Below, piece by piece: positions 26,108-34,648 of a stretch of 46,400 bases of DNA (position 1 is its first letter; each line of letters opens with the position of its first letter). A model generated the notes under the pieces. The model saw only the letters and a program-made list of their open reading frames with translations, ran no database searches and had not been told where the DNA came from. The stretch is from positions 1 to 46,400 of the forward strand of contig JAKQDH010000009.1 in assembly GCA_029558835.1 (NCBI GenBank). Direction: 5' to 3'. Source of the DNA: Planctomycetota bacterium. Its GTDB lineage: Bacteria; Planctomycetota; Phycisphaerae; UBA1845. Made by a program: the position numbers and the translations under genes.

Positions 26108-26385
26108 AGCCCTCTCCCTCTGGTAAGCCGCTGCGTTAGGTCGGTCAGCCGGATGCTGTTCACACCCACGCGCCGGAGGATGTGACTGACCTTACTCTCG
26201 ATGCGCCTAAACTAATCGTCGCCCACGCCCCGGTCAACAAAAAACACCCGCGCTCACAGCCGTCGTCGAGTTGCGACTTCACATCTGACAAGCAGTTAGC
26301 ACGCAAAAGTTTTTTTTCCCCACCGCGGACGCGCCGGCGCCGCGGCCGACGGTGGATAAATGCCCCCCGCGCGCGGGGGCCGTCG
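26108..26385. other. dnaA upstream region, possible part of the replication origin
   Basis: 278 bases between dnaA and the GNAT gene. It is locally poorer in GC than its surroundings (an A/T-rich run at about 26299-26316) and has one DnaA-box-like site, TTATCCACC on the minus strand at 26351-26359, one mismatch from the consensus. A single box is weak support, so this is only a candidate origin or a dnaA autoregulatory site. Confidence 0.35.
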
Positions 26386-27324
26386 TCAACCTTCTGCGCC
26401 GGGGCGAGTTGCAATCCAGGCGTCGCGCGCGGCGAACTGGGTGAACCCCCAGCGGGCGTACATGCGCCGCGCCGGTGCGTTCGCGCCATCCACCGCAAGT
26501 GTCAAGTTGGTGGCACTCCGTTGCGCGCCCGCTTCCACCGCCCGCCGCAGCAGCGCGTCGGCCACCCCGGTGCCGCGCGCGGCCGGCGCTGCCCCGATGT
26601 ACACAATCTCCAGCGCCCGCACCCCCCGCAGTTCATTGAGCAGCAACACCCCCACCGGCTCGGTTTGGCGCAGCGCCGTCCACCACAGCTTGGGGTCATG
26701 CCCCGCGGCCGCACGCTGACCGGCAAGCACCTCGGCCGCGGTACGCACCCCCGCAAGCGGCGGGCAGTCCAAGCTCCCCTGGTAGGCGAGTTCCAGTGCT
26801 CGCTGGAACAGCGGCTCCCTCTGCGGCGTGTACTCCACCCACTCCAGATCCTCAGCCGGTGGGCGCGGCGCCGGGCGCCCCGGGACCGGCCGGCTCAGAT
26901 AGAGCAGCCGCGTCAAGAAGACGAACCCGGCCTCCGTCAGCGGCGTTCCCAAGGCCGTCGCACCCGGCGGGAGCAAGGCCTCCAGCAACTTGATGGATCG
27001 CTGCCACGCTGATTCCTGAAGTGCCACCAGACCCGCAACCGCCGCCCGCGCGGCCAGTGCATGCCGCGCCGCCCCGCGACACCACACAAACGCCACCCGC
27101 CCGGGCACCGGCACGGCCGCACATGCGCTGAGCAACACTCCCCCACCGTAGACCCCCAGCAAGTGCCCCACCTCCGCTGCGGGCACCACACCACGCGCCT
27201 CGCCCCAGGCGGCCGCCTGCTCGCGCCCCTCAGGATCGCCACCGAAGGCCATCCCCAGGGCGGCAGGGAAGTCCGCATCCCCGGCATTGAGAGGGCGTAT
27301 TTGAAATGGGGAGATAGAAGCCAC
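26386..27324 (-). CDS. GNAT-family N-acetyltransferase
   Basis: 312 residues from a GTG at 27324 with AGGGA upstream. The C-terminal part has the acetyl-CoA binding features of GNAT enzymes: the strand LEIVYIGAAPAARGTGVADA with the R-G-x-G pyrophosphate loop at about 235-245, LTLAVDGANAPARRMY and YARWGFTQ near the end. The N-terminal half looks like a second, degenerate GNAT fold, as in mycothiol-synthase-like double GNAT proteins. Substrate unknown. It lies upstream of dnaA on the same strand with 278 bases between. Confidence 0.82.
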   Translation of the reverse strand: MASISPFQIRPLNAGDADFPAALGMAFGGDPEGREQAAAWGEARGVVPAAEVGHLLGVYGGGVLLSACAAVPVPGRVAFVWCRGAARHALAARAAVAGLVALQESAWQRSIKLLEALLPPGATALGTPLTEAGFVFLTRLLYLSRPVPGRPAPRPPAEDLEWVEYTPQREPLFQRALELAYQGSLDCPPLAGVRTAAEVLAGQRAAAGHDPKLWWTALRQTEPVGVLLLNELRGVRALEIVYIGAAPAARGTGVADALLRRAVEAGAQRSATNLTLAVDGANAPARRMYARWGFTQFAARDAWIATRPGAEG

Positions 27325-27796
27325 AAGCAGTTCCCTGCCGCACCGTCCGGTCCGCGTCGGGCGAAGTCAAGCGGCCCGGCACACGGGGCAGTATCAGCCG
27401 GTTCAGCGGTTTGCTCCAGGGGATCGCCGGGGGGCAACCCCGCCGGCCGCGAGGAGCCGCCCACCGGCCCTGCGGCCGGCAGGCTCGCGAAGCTGCACTG
27501 CCAGTGCTGGCAGACCGTTAAGCTAAGCAAAACAAACCGCCTGCGCGGGCCCGTCACGCGGATTCCGCGCGTTCACCCCGCCCACTCCTCCACCTGTGGG
27601 GCATGTACCACGCGCGGGCGTCGAGATGTTGTGTCAACCTGTGATTTTCGGACGCCCGCCGCTCAGTTTCCTTCAAGCTCGTCGATGACCACGGACGATA
27701 GTGAGAACGGCGGCGCACCAGACCGATAAGCGGTCCGATGGAACGGGCCCCAGGCGCCACACCCCCTGCGTTCTTTCAGGCCATTCATGGAGGAAG
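27325..27796. other. Intergenic region, no gene recognised
   Basis: GC-rich stretch between the divergent GNAT and FlgM-like genes. It has several inverted GC segments (for example around 27430-27490) but no frame with both a ribosome site and a recognisable protein. A CCGATAA at 27720-27726 resembles the -10 half of a sigma28 promoter, but no matching -35 half is present. Confidence 0.4.
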
Positions 27797-27940
27797 GCGT
27801 GAACCGGGCGATGAAAGTCCGCGCCGGGGAGCACCATGCCGGTCAGGCAGGCCTCAGGAAGCTGCCCCCCGGCAGTGCTGCGAAGGCTGCGGCAGAGTGC
27901 GAGACAAGAGAACGCGGACGCCGGTGACGCGACTCTGCCG
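27797..27940 (+). ncRNA. Structured leader RNA of unknown class upstream of the FlgM-like gene
   Basis: Three nested helices close a multibranched RNA: 27797-27800 with 27927-27930 (GCGT/ACGC), 27804-27807 with 27921-27924 (CCGG/CCGG) and 27817-27823 with 27913-27919 (GTCCGCG/CGCGGAC). Inside are hairpins at 27837-27849 (TGCC/GGCA) and 27852-27865 (CTGCC/GGCAG). In addition 27890-27898 can pair perfectly over 9 bases with 27932-27940 just outside, forming a pseudoknot or a competing helix that ends 13 bases before the ATG at 27954. The GATGAAAGTCC at 27810-27820 recalls the purine-rich cores of RNase P RNA and group II introns, but the rest fits neither. A cis-regulatory RNA is the working idea. 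Confidence 0.45.
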
Positions 27941-27953
27941 GGATTGAGCAACC

Positions 27954-28217
27954 ATGATCATCAACATCGGTGATTATTTCTCCACGCCGCTGTCCCCCGC
28001 GGGGCGCACCTCCGCGGAGCTCGGCAACCGCGCGCGCGTCGGGACGCGCGCCGCCCAGGGAGTGCGGGGCTCCCAGCATTGGCCACAGCTTGCCGTGGAC
28101 AGTAGTCTGCAGCAGGCCCGACAAGCGGCCATCCGGGCGGAGATTCAGAACGGCACCTACGAAACCCTGGAACGCCTCAACGGCACCGTCGATCGTCTCC
28201 TGGACGTGCTTGCCTGA
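27954..28217 (+). CDS. Small FlgM-like protein (putative anti-sigma factor)
   Basis: 87 residues. The C-terminal third, RQAAIRAEIQNGTYETLERL followed by a final hydrophobic helix ending in LLDVLA, resembles the sigma28-binding helices of FlgM (the R-x-x-x-I-x-x-x-I-x-x-G-x-Y pattern). FlgM holds back the flagellar sigma factor until it is exported. The N-terminal half is rich in Ser, Ala, Gly and Arg and looks disordered, as in FlgM. No other flagellar gene is in the window, so the call rests on this short match. The start codon lacks a strong ribosome site and lies 13 bases after a strongly paired leader RNA, which may control it. Confidence 0.55.
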   Translation: MIINIGDYFSTPLSPAGRTSAELGNRARVGTRAAQGVRGSQHWPQLAVDSSLQQARQAAIRAEIQNGTYETLERLNGTVDRLLDVLA

Positions 28218-28370
28218 CTACCCCAAGCCACGCTGTCCTGACCGCCCCCATCCCTGCCGCCACGCCGCGGCGCCCCACGCTTGCATCTGCGCCGCAGCGC
28301 CCCTAACCTGTCGCCTGGGTGGATTCCCTGCAACGTGCGGGGAGACGGAAGCTCACTGGAGGACAGGCAC

Positions 28371-29666
28371 ATGGCCAGGATTGCACCGTTCGCGGCCGTC
28401 CGCTACGACGAGAAACGCAACGGGGGCGATGTCTCAGCGTTGATCGCACCGCCCTACGACGTGCTCGACCAGGCGGACAAGGATGCCCTGCTGGCGCGCA
28501 GCGACCGCAACATCGTGGCCATTGACCTGCCGCACATCCCTCCGAAGTCGGCTGGGCCGCCGGAGGCCTACGCCGCCGCCGCCCGACGGCTGGAAAGCTG
28601 GCTGGCCGACGGCACGCTCATCCGCGACCCCGCGCCCGCCCTGTATCTGTACCACCAGACGTTCGACTGTGCCGGCAGGCAGTACACGCGCAAGAAGTTC
28701 ATCGCCCGCCTGGAACTGCGTCCGTTTTCCGATGGCGTCGTCCTGCCACACGAGTTGACGTTCGGGGGGCCGAAGGAGGATCGGCTCGCGCTGATGAAGG
28801 CCACCCGGTGCAACATCTCGCCGGTCTTCGGGTTGTATCATGACCCGGAGGACCGCGTGGGCAGGACGTTTGCGGCGACGGCGGCCCGCCGGCCCGACGT
28901 CACCGCGACCCTGGACGGCGTCGGCAACCGTATGTGGATCGTCACCGACGCGGGCACGATTCGGCAGGTGGTGGACACCCTGGCGGACAAGAAGGTCTAC
29001 ATTGCCGATGGGCATCACCGCTACGGCACCGCTCTTAACTACCGTGAGTTCTGCACGCAGCAGGCGGGCAAGTCGCTGCCGCCCGATCACCCGGCCCATT
29101 ACGTCATGATGGTGTTGGGCAGCATGGATGACCCCGGCAGCCTCATCATCGCGTACAACCGGACGCTCGCGCACGTGGACCTTGCCACGGTACTGGAGGC
29201 GTGGAAGCCGGGCACCGCGCTCGTCGAGCGGCGTGACCCTTGCTGCGCGTGCGGAGGACGGTCCGCGGCCGCCGCCTCGCCCGGCAACGCGGATATCGTG
29301 CTCTTCGACGGCAAGAGCGGCAAGGAAGTGGCGCTGCGCTTCACCGACCGTCCGCAACTCAAGACGCTGCAAAAGGGCGAGGTCGAGCCCTGGTACGACC
29401 TTGATGCCGCGTACCTGCACCGCTACCTGATCGACGAGCTGCTGAAGCAACGTTTGGGCCGCGCCCCGGACGTGCGCTATACGAAGTCGGCGGAGAACAC
29501 GCGCCAGGTCGCCCGCGACGAGGCCGGCGTGGGCCTGCTGCTCAACCCCACGCCCATGGCCCACCTCCGCGCCGTCAGCGAAGCCGGCGGCCTGATGCCG
29601 CAGAAGAGTACGTTCTTCTACCCGAAACTGGCGACGGGACTGACGATCAACCCGCTGAGACCATAG
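28371..29666 (+). CDS. DUF1015 family protein
   Basis: 431 residues from the ATG at 28371, with GGAGGA 9 bases upstream and the family N-terminus (APFAAVRYDE, then IAPPYDVLD). Further family marks are a YLYHQTF segment, LPHELTFGGPKEDRL (about 125-139), ISPVFGLYHDP and ADGHHRYGTAL (about 212-222). These proteins are widespread in bacteria and archaea; the HHR and ATP-grasp-like features hint at an enzyme, but no function is established. The gene follows the FlgM-like frame by 153 bases. Confidence 0.88.
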   Translation: MARIAPFAAVRYDEKRNGGDVSALIAPPYDVLDQADKDALLARSDRNIVAIDLPHIPPKSAGPPEAYAAAARRLESWLADGTLIRDPAPALYLYHQTFDCAGRQYTRKKFIARLELRPFSDGVVLPHELTFGGPKEDRLALMKATRCNISPVFGLYHDPEDRVGRTFAATAARRPDVTATLDGVGNRMWIVTDAGTIRQVVDTLADKKVYIADGHHRYGTALNYREFCTQQAGKSLPPDHPAHYVMMVLGSMDDPGSLIIAYNRTLAHVDLATVLEAWKPGTALVERRDPCCACGGRSAAAASPGNADIVLFDGKSGKEVALRFTDRPQLKTLQKGEVEPWYDLDAAYLHRYLIDELLKQRLGRAPDVRYTKSAENTRQVARDEAGVGLLLNPTPMAHLRAVSEAGGLMPQKSTFFYPKLATGLTINPLRP

Positions 29667-29825
29667 TCCGCAGAGACACCCCGCGGAGACGCAGCTACGG
29701 AAGCGGAGGTCAATGGTGGACCGCTGACGCCATTCAGACATCCAGCCGACTCCGTCGAAGTGCTCAACAACCGTGCGCAATCGCGCGCCCACGAGGATAG
29801 CGCAGCACCATGCGGGCTGTTCTTG

Positions 29826-31728
29826 CCGCAACTTTCCCTGGGTGATTTGAGCTAAGTACTGAAGGCAGCGAGGGTTGGCGGGGTTTTGGGGTTGCAAGTG
29901 TATACATGTACATTTGCGGAATATCCGCTTGACATCGCGGCGATCGGCAGTATGTTTGGGGTAATGCGTGGCCACGTACCGTGGGCCCGCCGGGGAGGAC
30001 CACCTTGCACCTCGACATCCTCATCGACCGCCGCCGCAAGAACCCCTACGTCTACGGCCTCCTGCGGGAGAGCTTCCGCCGCAACGGCAAGGTCTGCCAC
30101 CGCACCCGCGGACGGGTGACGGGGCTGACCCTGCCGCAACTGGAGGCCCTCCGCGAGTTCCTGCAACGTGGTTGCCCACGCCTGTCGTCGGGAGACGGTT
30201 GGCAGGTCCGGGACTCGCGCGAGTACGGAGCGGTCCGGGCGGTCCTGCAAACTGCCCTCGACCTGGGCTTAGACAAGCTGCTCTACTCGCGACGCCCGCC
30301 CTGGGTGCGTCACGTTCTGGCGATGATCGTCGGACGGGTGGTGTATCAGGGCTCCAAGCTGGCGTTGACCAACTTGTGGCGGGACACGGCCTTGTGGTCG
30401 GTGTGCGGGCTGGGGGACGGGCGTCCGGAGGTGGACGACTGCTACGCGGCCCTGGACGAACTCTTGGCCCGCCAGGCGGCGATCCAGAAGGCCCTTGCCC
30501 GCCGGCACCTGGAGCACGGCTGCCTGATTCTGTACGACGTGACCAGTTCCTATTTCGAGGGCGAGTACGCGGGCAGCCGGTTGGTCGATTGGGGCTACAA
30601 CCGGGACGGCAAACGCGGCCACCAGCAGATCGTCATCGGCTTGCTGACCAATGGTGACGGCTGCCCGGTGGGCGTGGCCGTCTATCGGGGCAACACCAAC
30701 GATCAGAAGACGCTGGCCGACCGGGTTACGGAGTTGAAACAGGACTATGGTTTGCAGGACGTGATTCTCGCCGGGGACCGGGGGATGCTCACGGCGGCGC
30801 GGCTGCCCGAGTTGAGCGCCGCGGGCATGCGGAGCGTGACGGCCTTGACCCATCCCCAGATTCTGCAACTGGTGCAGCGAAAGGTGATCGAGCCGGGGTT
30901 GTTCGATGAGCGGGAAATCGCCGAGGTGCACGACCCGGCCGCGCCGGGGATTCGTTATCTGCTCTGCCGCAACCCCTTGACGGCCAAGAAAGAGGGCCGC
31001 ACACGCGTGGCCCTCATCGGCAAGAGTCGGGAGGCTCTGGAGAAGCTGGCCCGCAGTCGCAAGCGGCGGACGCCGGCCGAGTTGGGGGCCGCCGTGGGCC
31101 AGGCCCTGGCCCGCTGGAAGGTGGGCAAGTTTCTTGCCTGGCGCGTGCACGAGGGGAAGCTCGAATGGGTGTTGGATGAGCAACGGGTGGCGGTGGAGGA
31201 GTCGTTGGACGGTTGCTACGTGGTGCGTACCGACGTGGCCGCGAGCGTATTGGACAAGAGTCAGGCGGTGGCGGCCTACCGGCAGTTGGGAGAGGTGGAG
31301 CGTGGGTTTCGGCAACTGAAGACGGTGGCGTTGGAAGTCCGCCCGACGTATCACCACAAGGACGAACGGATTGCGGCCCATGTCTTCCTATGCCTGCTGG
31401 CGTATTACATGCAATGGCATCTGCGGCAGCGTTTGGCGCCGTTGTTTGCGGCCGACGGCGAGGGTGCGGAGCGTCGCTGGACGTTCGCGGGCGTGCTGGA
31501 GCGGCTGAAAGGCATCCGCCAGGAAACGGTGATCTTCAACGACACCGCGGTCCTCCTGAAGACGACGCCCGACGAGGAGCAGCAGCCTCTGCTCGACCTG
31601 CTGGGCGTGCAGCTCTGAGCCCGCGTCCACCCGCGTGACCCTGTAGCCACGCTAAGGAAACCCCAAACCGCGCGCAACCCTCTGCTGTTCAACGGGTTAC
31701 TACCTGCTCAGCAGGGGAAGTTGCGACA
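29826..31728 (+). mobile_element. IS1634-type insertion sequence, apparently complete
   Basis: About 1.9 kb with one transposase gene. The outer ends are imperfect inverted repeats (left from 29826, TGCCGCAACTTTCCCTGG; right end, complement of 31728 inward, TGTCGCAACTTCCCCTG). Further inward a second pair of related segments occurs (29871-29896 and complement of 31656-31683, both with GAGGGTTG and a GGTTTTGGGGTT-like run). I could not see a clear target duplication, so the outermost base is uncertain by a few positions. Confidence 0.8.
30005..31618 (+). CDS. IS1634/IS4-superfamily DDE transposase
   Basis: 537 residues. I prefer the TTG at 30005, because GGGGAGGA lies 5 bases upstream; a GTG eight codons earlier is possible. 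The DDE triad can be read as Asp in LILYDVTSSYFEG, Asp in VILAGDRGML and Glu in GEVERGFRQLK, with the long insertion between the last two that marks IS4-like enzymes. The C-terminal IAAHVFLCLLAYYMQWHLRQ helix is typical of the IS1634 group. The frame is intact from end to end and the terminal repeats are recognisable, so the element may still be active. Confidence 0.92.
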   Translation: MHLDILIDRRRKNPYVYGLLRESFRRNGKVCHRTRGRVTGLTLPQLEALREFLQRGCPRLSSGDGWQVRDSREYGAVRAVLQTALDLGLDKLLYSRRPPWVRHVLAMIVGRVVYQGSKLALTNLWRDTALWSVCGLGDGRPEVDDCYAALDELLARQAAIQKALARRHLEHGCLILYDVTSSYFEGEYAGSRLVDWGYNRDGKRGHQQIVIGLLTNGDGCPVGVAVYRGNTNDQKTLADRVTELKQDYGLQDVILAGDRGMLTAARLPELSAAGMRSVTALTHPQILQLVQRKVIEPGLFDEREIAEVHDPAAPGIRYLLCRNPLTAKKEGRTRVALIGKSREALEKLARSRKRRTPAELGAAVGQALARWKVGKFLAWRVHEGKLEWVLDEQRVAVEESLDGCYVVRTDVAASVLDKSQAVAAYRQLGEVERGFRQLKTVALEVRPTYHHKDERIAAHVFLCLLAYYMQWHLRQRLAPLFAADGEGAERRWTFAGVLERLKGIRQETVIFNDTAVLLKTTPDEEQQPLLDLLGVQL

Positions 31729-32101
31729 TGCCCAATCCTCCTGCAACTCGGAACTGCACCTCGTCCGATTATGTTACACCAACACCCACCGTCCTGCCAA
31801 TTCGCAAAGTGCGACTTTGCGCCGGCCCTCGACCCCGCCCCATCGTCCGGTCAGTCTCTCATTTCGCCCAGACCAACGCACTTGGCCATAATCCTGTCTG
31901 CGTCACGGGCGTCAGCACTCGCCGTGGGTCGAGCCCGCCATACAATACGGTCGGCTGGCGCGGCTCCGCTCCGAGCGTTGCCCCCAGCCTCGACAGGTTG
32001 CGCCCCTCGGCGACGTCAAAGCTGTACATGGGGCGGGGCGGCGCAATGCCTGCCTCCCCGTTGCCGGGTCGGGAGAAGATTCGCGGTCGGGCGGACGCAG
32101 A
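31729..32101. other. Intergenic region before the HtrA-like gene, no gene recognised
   Basis: No coding frame with support. A TACAAT at 31938-31943 could be a -10 box for the protease gene, about 155 bases before its start, but the -35 position is poor. Confidence 0.35.
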
Positions 32102-33421
32102 ATGATGTCGTACAGAGTTGTTCTGGTTGTCGGTTGGATTCTGGCTGGCGCGGCGGCGACCGGTGAGGAGCCGTCCGCAACGGATACCCTCGCCCGCCGG
32201 CGCACGCCGGTGGTGGAGGCGTATGAACGCGCCCGCGACTCCGTCGTCAACATCTCCGCGACGGAGAAGGTGCAGCGCTACGGGCGGGACCTCTTCGGCG
32301 GCGTGTTTCTCTTCCCGCCGGAGCGCAGCATCGGCAGCGGCTGCGTCGTCCACGAGGACGGCTACATCGCCACCAACGCCCATGTGGTGACGGCCGGGGC
32401 CCAGCTCGTCGCCGCGTTCGCCGACGGCTCGGAGTACGAGGCCCGCATCATCGGCCGCGACGTGGAGCGTGATCTGGCGGTCATCAAGATCGACCCCCCC
32501 AGGCCGCTCGTTCCCATCAAGCTGGGCCGCAGCGATGACCTGATGATCGGGGAGCAGACCATCGCGGTCGGCAACCCCGTCGGCCTGCAGAACACGGTCA
32601 CCACCGGCGTCATCAGCGCCCTGCACCGCGAGTTGCAGGTAGGCGGACAGATGGTGTACCGCGACGTCATCCAGACCGACGCCAGCATCAACCCTGGCAA
32701 CTCCGGCGGACCGCTGCTCAACGTGCTCGGCGAGTTGATCGGCATCAACACGGCCGTGCGCACCGACGCCCAGAACATCGGCTTCGCCATCCCGGTCGCC
32801 CAACTGCGCGACATGCTGCCGGAGATCCTCGAACCCGAGAAGGTCAAGAAGGTCCAGGTGGGGCTCAAGGTGAGCGTGGCGGAGCCGCCCAGGGTGATTG
32901 AAGTGCGGGACGGGAGCCCGGCCGCAGCCGCCGGCATTCGCCTGGGCGACATCGTGCGCGCCATCGACGGGCACTCCGTCGCGCGCGGCCTGGACTTCTA
33001 CGTGTACATGCTCCAGCGCGACGCGGGCGACAAGGTCGGCTTGCAGCTTGTCCGCGACGAGAAACCCGTGGAAACCAGCGTGCAGCTTGTCGAAGTACCC
33101 AAGCCCGACGGGCAGCGCCTGGCCCGCGAACTGCTGGGCTTGCAGATTCAGGATGCCACCGGCAAGCTGGCGCAGCAATTGGCGCTCATCGGGGGTCGCG
33201 GCGTCATCGTGGTGGGGGTGGAGCCCGGCAGCGCGGCCGAGCGCGCGGACCTGCGCCCCGGCGATATCATCGTGTACCTGGGACGCTACCGCATCCGCGA
33301 CGTGGACCAGGTCGGGCTCCTGCTCCGCGAGTTGCGGACAGGCGAACCGGTGGACGTGACGTTTTGGCGCATCGCCCGGCGGCAAATCGCGGAAGGGGAG
33401 GTCCGCTTGTATGCTCAGTGA
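32102..33421 (+). CDS. HtrA/DegP-like serine protease with two PDZ domains
   Basis: 439 residues. Signal peptide at about 1-20 (hydrophobic VVLVVGWILAGAAA), so it is exported. The trypsin-like domain has the triad His94 (TNAHVV), Asp124 (ERDLAVIKI) and Ser201 (NPGNSGGPL). PDZ1 spans about 255-330 (GSPAAAAGIRLGDIVRAIDG) and PDZ2 about 345-430 (GSAAERADLRPGDIIVYLG). Such proteases degrade or refold damaged envelope proteins. Length and layout are ordinary for the family. Its last 11 bases overlap the DUF971 gene, so the two are translationally coupled. No good ribosome site precedes the first ATG. Confidence 0.95.
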   Translation: MMSYRVVLVVGWILAGAAATGEEPSATDTLARRRTPVVEAYERARDSVVNISATEKVQRYGRDLFGGVFLFPPERSIGSGCVVHEDGYIATNAHVVTAGAQLVAAFADGSEYEARIIGRDVERDLAVIKIDPPRPLVPIKLGRSDDLMIGEQTIAVGNPVGLQNTVTTGVISALHRELQVGGQMVYRDVIQTDASINPGNSGGPLLNVLGELIGINTAVRTDAQNIGFAIPVAQLRDMLPEILEPEKVKKVQVGLKVSVAEPPRVIEVRDGSPAAAAGIRLGDIVRAIDGHSVARGLDFYVYMLQRDAGDKVGLQLVRDEKPVETSVQLVEVPKPDGQRLARELLGLQIQDATGKLAQQLALIGGRGVIVVGVEPGSAAERADLRPGDIIVYLGRYRIRDVDQVGLLLRELRTGEPVDVTFWRIARRQIAEGEVRLYAQ

Positions 33422-33803
33422 TCCACTGAAGTCGCCCCAGGCAACCAGGGAGCCAGGAACGATCGGTTCGCCGGCGCCCGGTCCCCCTGTCTCCGCCGCA
33501 GCCCCCGCCGACCTCCGCGTGCAACTGGGCCCGCAGCGCCTCCACATTCGCTGGCAGGATGGGACGCAGAGCGAGCTGCCGCTGGCGCTGCTCCGCCGTC
33601 ACTGCCCCTGCGCAGCGTGCCGAACGGAGCGCGAGGCCCAGAGCGCCACCGCGCTGCCGGTCCTGAAGAAGGACCCGTCGGCGGACATTCGCGTGACCGG
33701 CGCCCAGCTTGTCGGCCGGTATGCCCTCCAGTTGACCTGGTCGGACGGGCACGACACGGGCATCTTCCCATTCACTTTGTTGCGCACCCTCTGTGAACGC
33801 TAA
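33411..33803 (+). CDS. DUF971 (gamma-butyrobetaine hydroxylase N-terminal-like) protein
   Basis: 130 residues; the start overlaps the end of the protease gene (ATG at 33411, protease stop at 33419-33421). After a Pro/Ala-rich head of about 35 residues comes the DUF971 fold: LRVQLGPQRLHIRWQDG, a CPCAACRTE motif with the cysteines that bind zinc in relatives, and the closing WSDGHDTGIFPFTLLRTLC. Many such proteins are linked to iron-sulfur cluster handling or occur as the N-terminal domain of hydroxylases; the role here is not known. Confidence 0.87.
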   Translation: MLSDPLKSPQATREPGTIGSPAPGPPVSAAAPADLRVQLGPQRLHIRWQDGTQSELPLALLRRHCPCAACRTEREAQSATALPVLKKDPSADIRVTGAQLVGRYALQLTWSDGHDTGIFPFTLLRTLCER

Positions 33804-33895
33804 AATGGGTTATGTTTGTTGCTTGTACGGGAGACCGCGCCGCACACGAGGTGCCCGGCACTGATGGCAATGCGTCCACGCTGCAATCCTATGGT

Positions 33896-33924
33896 TTGAC
33901 CTGACAGACTGACACGCTTATCAT
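33896..33924 (+). promoter_or_regulatory. Sigma70-type promoter TTGACC-N17-TATCAT
   Basis: TTGACC at 33896-33901 and TATCAT at 33919-33924 are separated by exactly 17 bases. The expected start lies about 45 bases before the ATG of the degenerate receiver gene at 33977. This is the best promoter match in the window. Confidence 0.65.
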
Positions 33925-33976
33925 TAGTGGTTTCGCCAGTCACGGGAAGCTCAGTACGCTGCGGCCCGGCACAACG

Positions 33977-34648
33977 ATGGCGCGGATTCTGCTCATTCAC
34001 AGCGACGGCAACGCGAGGAAGTTCCTGGAAGCCCGGGCGGGTGGGCGGCACCAGGTCCACTCGGTGGGCGACATGGCCCGCGGCATCCGGGCCCTGGAGG
34101 GGATGGGGCCGGACCTGCTGATCGCGGGGATCGATCACCATAAGCCCGAGGCGTTGGATTTGCTCCGCTACCTGCGGCGGAATGGTCGGAAAGTGCCGGT
34201 GCTGCTGGTCGGGCCGGCCGGGGCGGGCGTCCTGCAGCCCGCGGCCATGAAGCTGGGCGCGGCCGCGTTCCTCGAGTACCCCGTCGAACAGCTCACGCTG
34301 GAGCAGGCGATCAGCGACGCTCTGGAGCAGGCCCGCGACCGGGAGCGCAGCAGCGCGGGGCGGCTGCCGCGTCTGGCGAGCGAGGAAGAAACCGGCAACG
34401 TGTCGCAGCTCCAGGAGCGGCTCAACGAGCGGATGGAGTGCTTTGCCGGCAAGAACCAGGTGTATCTTCAGGCCCTGATTCTGGGGCCGGGGCAGAAGTC
34501 CAAGCCGCGGGTGGCGCTCAAGTGCCCCCTGCGGAAGCAGTACGGATACCCTCCGGACGTGTACTACGAGTACATTCGGGACGTGTGCTGCGGCAGGCCG
34601 TCTGAGTGTCCGGCGTTCCGGACGTTCCAGAAGCGCAGCGGAGGGTGA
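33977..34648 (+). CDS. Degenerate receiver-domain protein with Cys-rich C-terminus
   Basis: 223 residues. The first 120 residues have the secondary structure of a response-regulator receiver (ARILLIHSD, then GPDLLIAGIDHHKPEALDLL, then VPVLLVGPAG). The phosphorylated Asp position is Gly51, with an Asp only two residues later, and the first acidic pair is reduced to one Asp, so phosphotransfer is unlikely. A linker of about 20 residues leads to a C-terminal domain with several Cys (ALKCPLRKQYGYPP, then RDVCCGRPSECPAF) that could bind a metal. I do not recognise this C-terminal domain. It has its own sigma70-type promoter; there is no ribosome site before the ATG. Confidence 0.75.
   Translation: MARILLIHSDGNARKFLEARAGGRHQVHSVGDMARGIRALEGMGPDLLIAGIDHHKPEALDLLRYLRRNGRKVPVLLVGPAGAGVLQPAAMKLGAAAFLEYPVEQLTLEQAISDALEQARDRERSSAGRLPRLASEEETGNVSQLQERLNERMECFAGKNQVYLQALILGPGQKSKPRVALKCPLRKQYGYPPDVYYEYIRDVCCGRPSECPAFRTFQKRSGG

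Noticed and set aside
27797..27930. Bacterial SRP RNA or RNase P RNA
   Set aside because: The SRP core GGAAGGAAGCA is absent; only one RNase P-like segment is present and the other conserved regions are missing.
27738..27951. Short frames on both strands over the structured leader
   Set aside because: They coincide with the paired RNA and have no ribosome site or recognisable sequence; base pairing explains the region better.
28434..29975. 513-codon minus-strand frame over the DUF1015 gene
   Set aside because: Shadow of a well-supported gene, no ribosome site and no motif.
31859..33547. 562-codon minus-strand frame over the HtrA-like gene
   Set aside because: Antisense to a protease with an intact catalytic triad and two PDZ domains; low-complexity shadow sequence.
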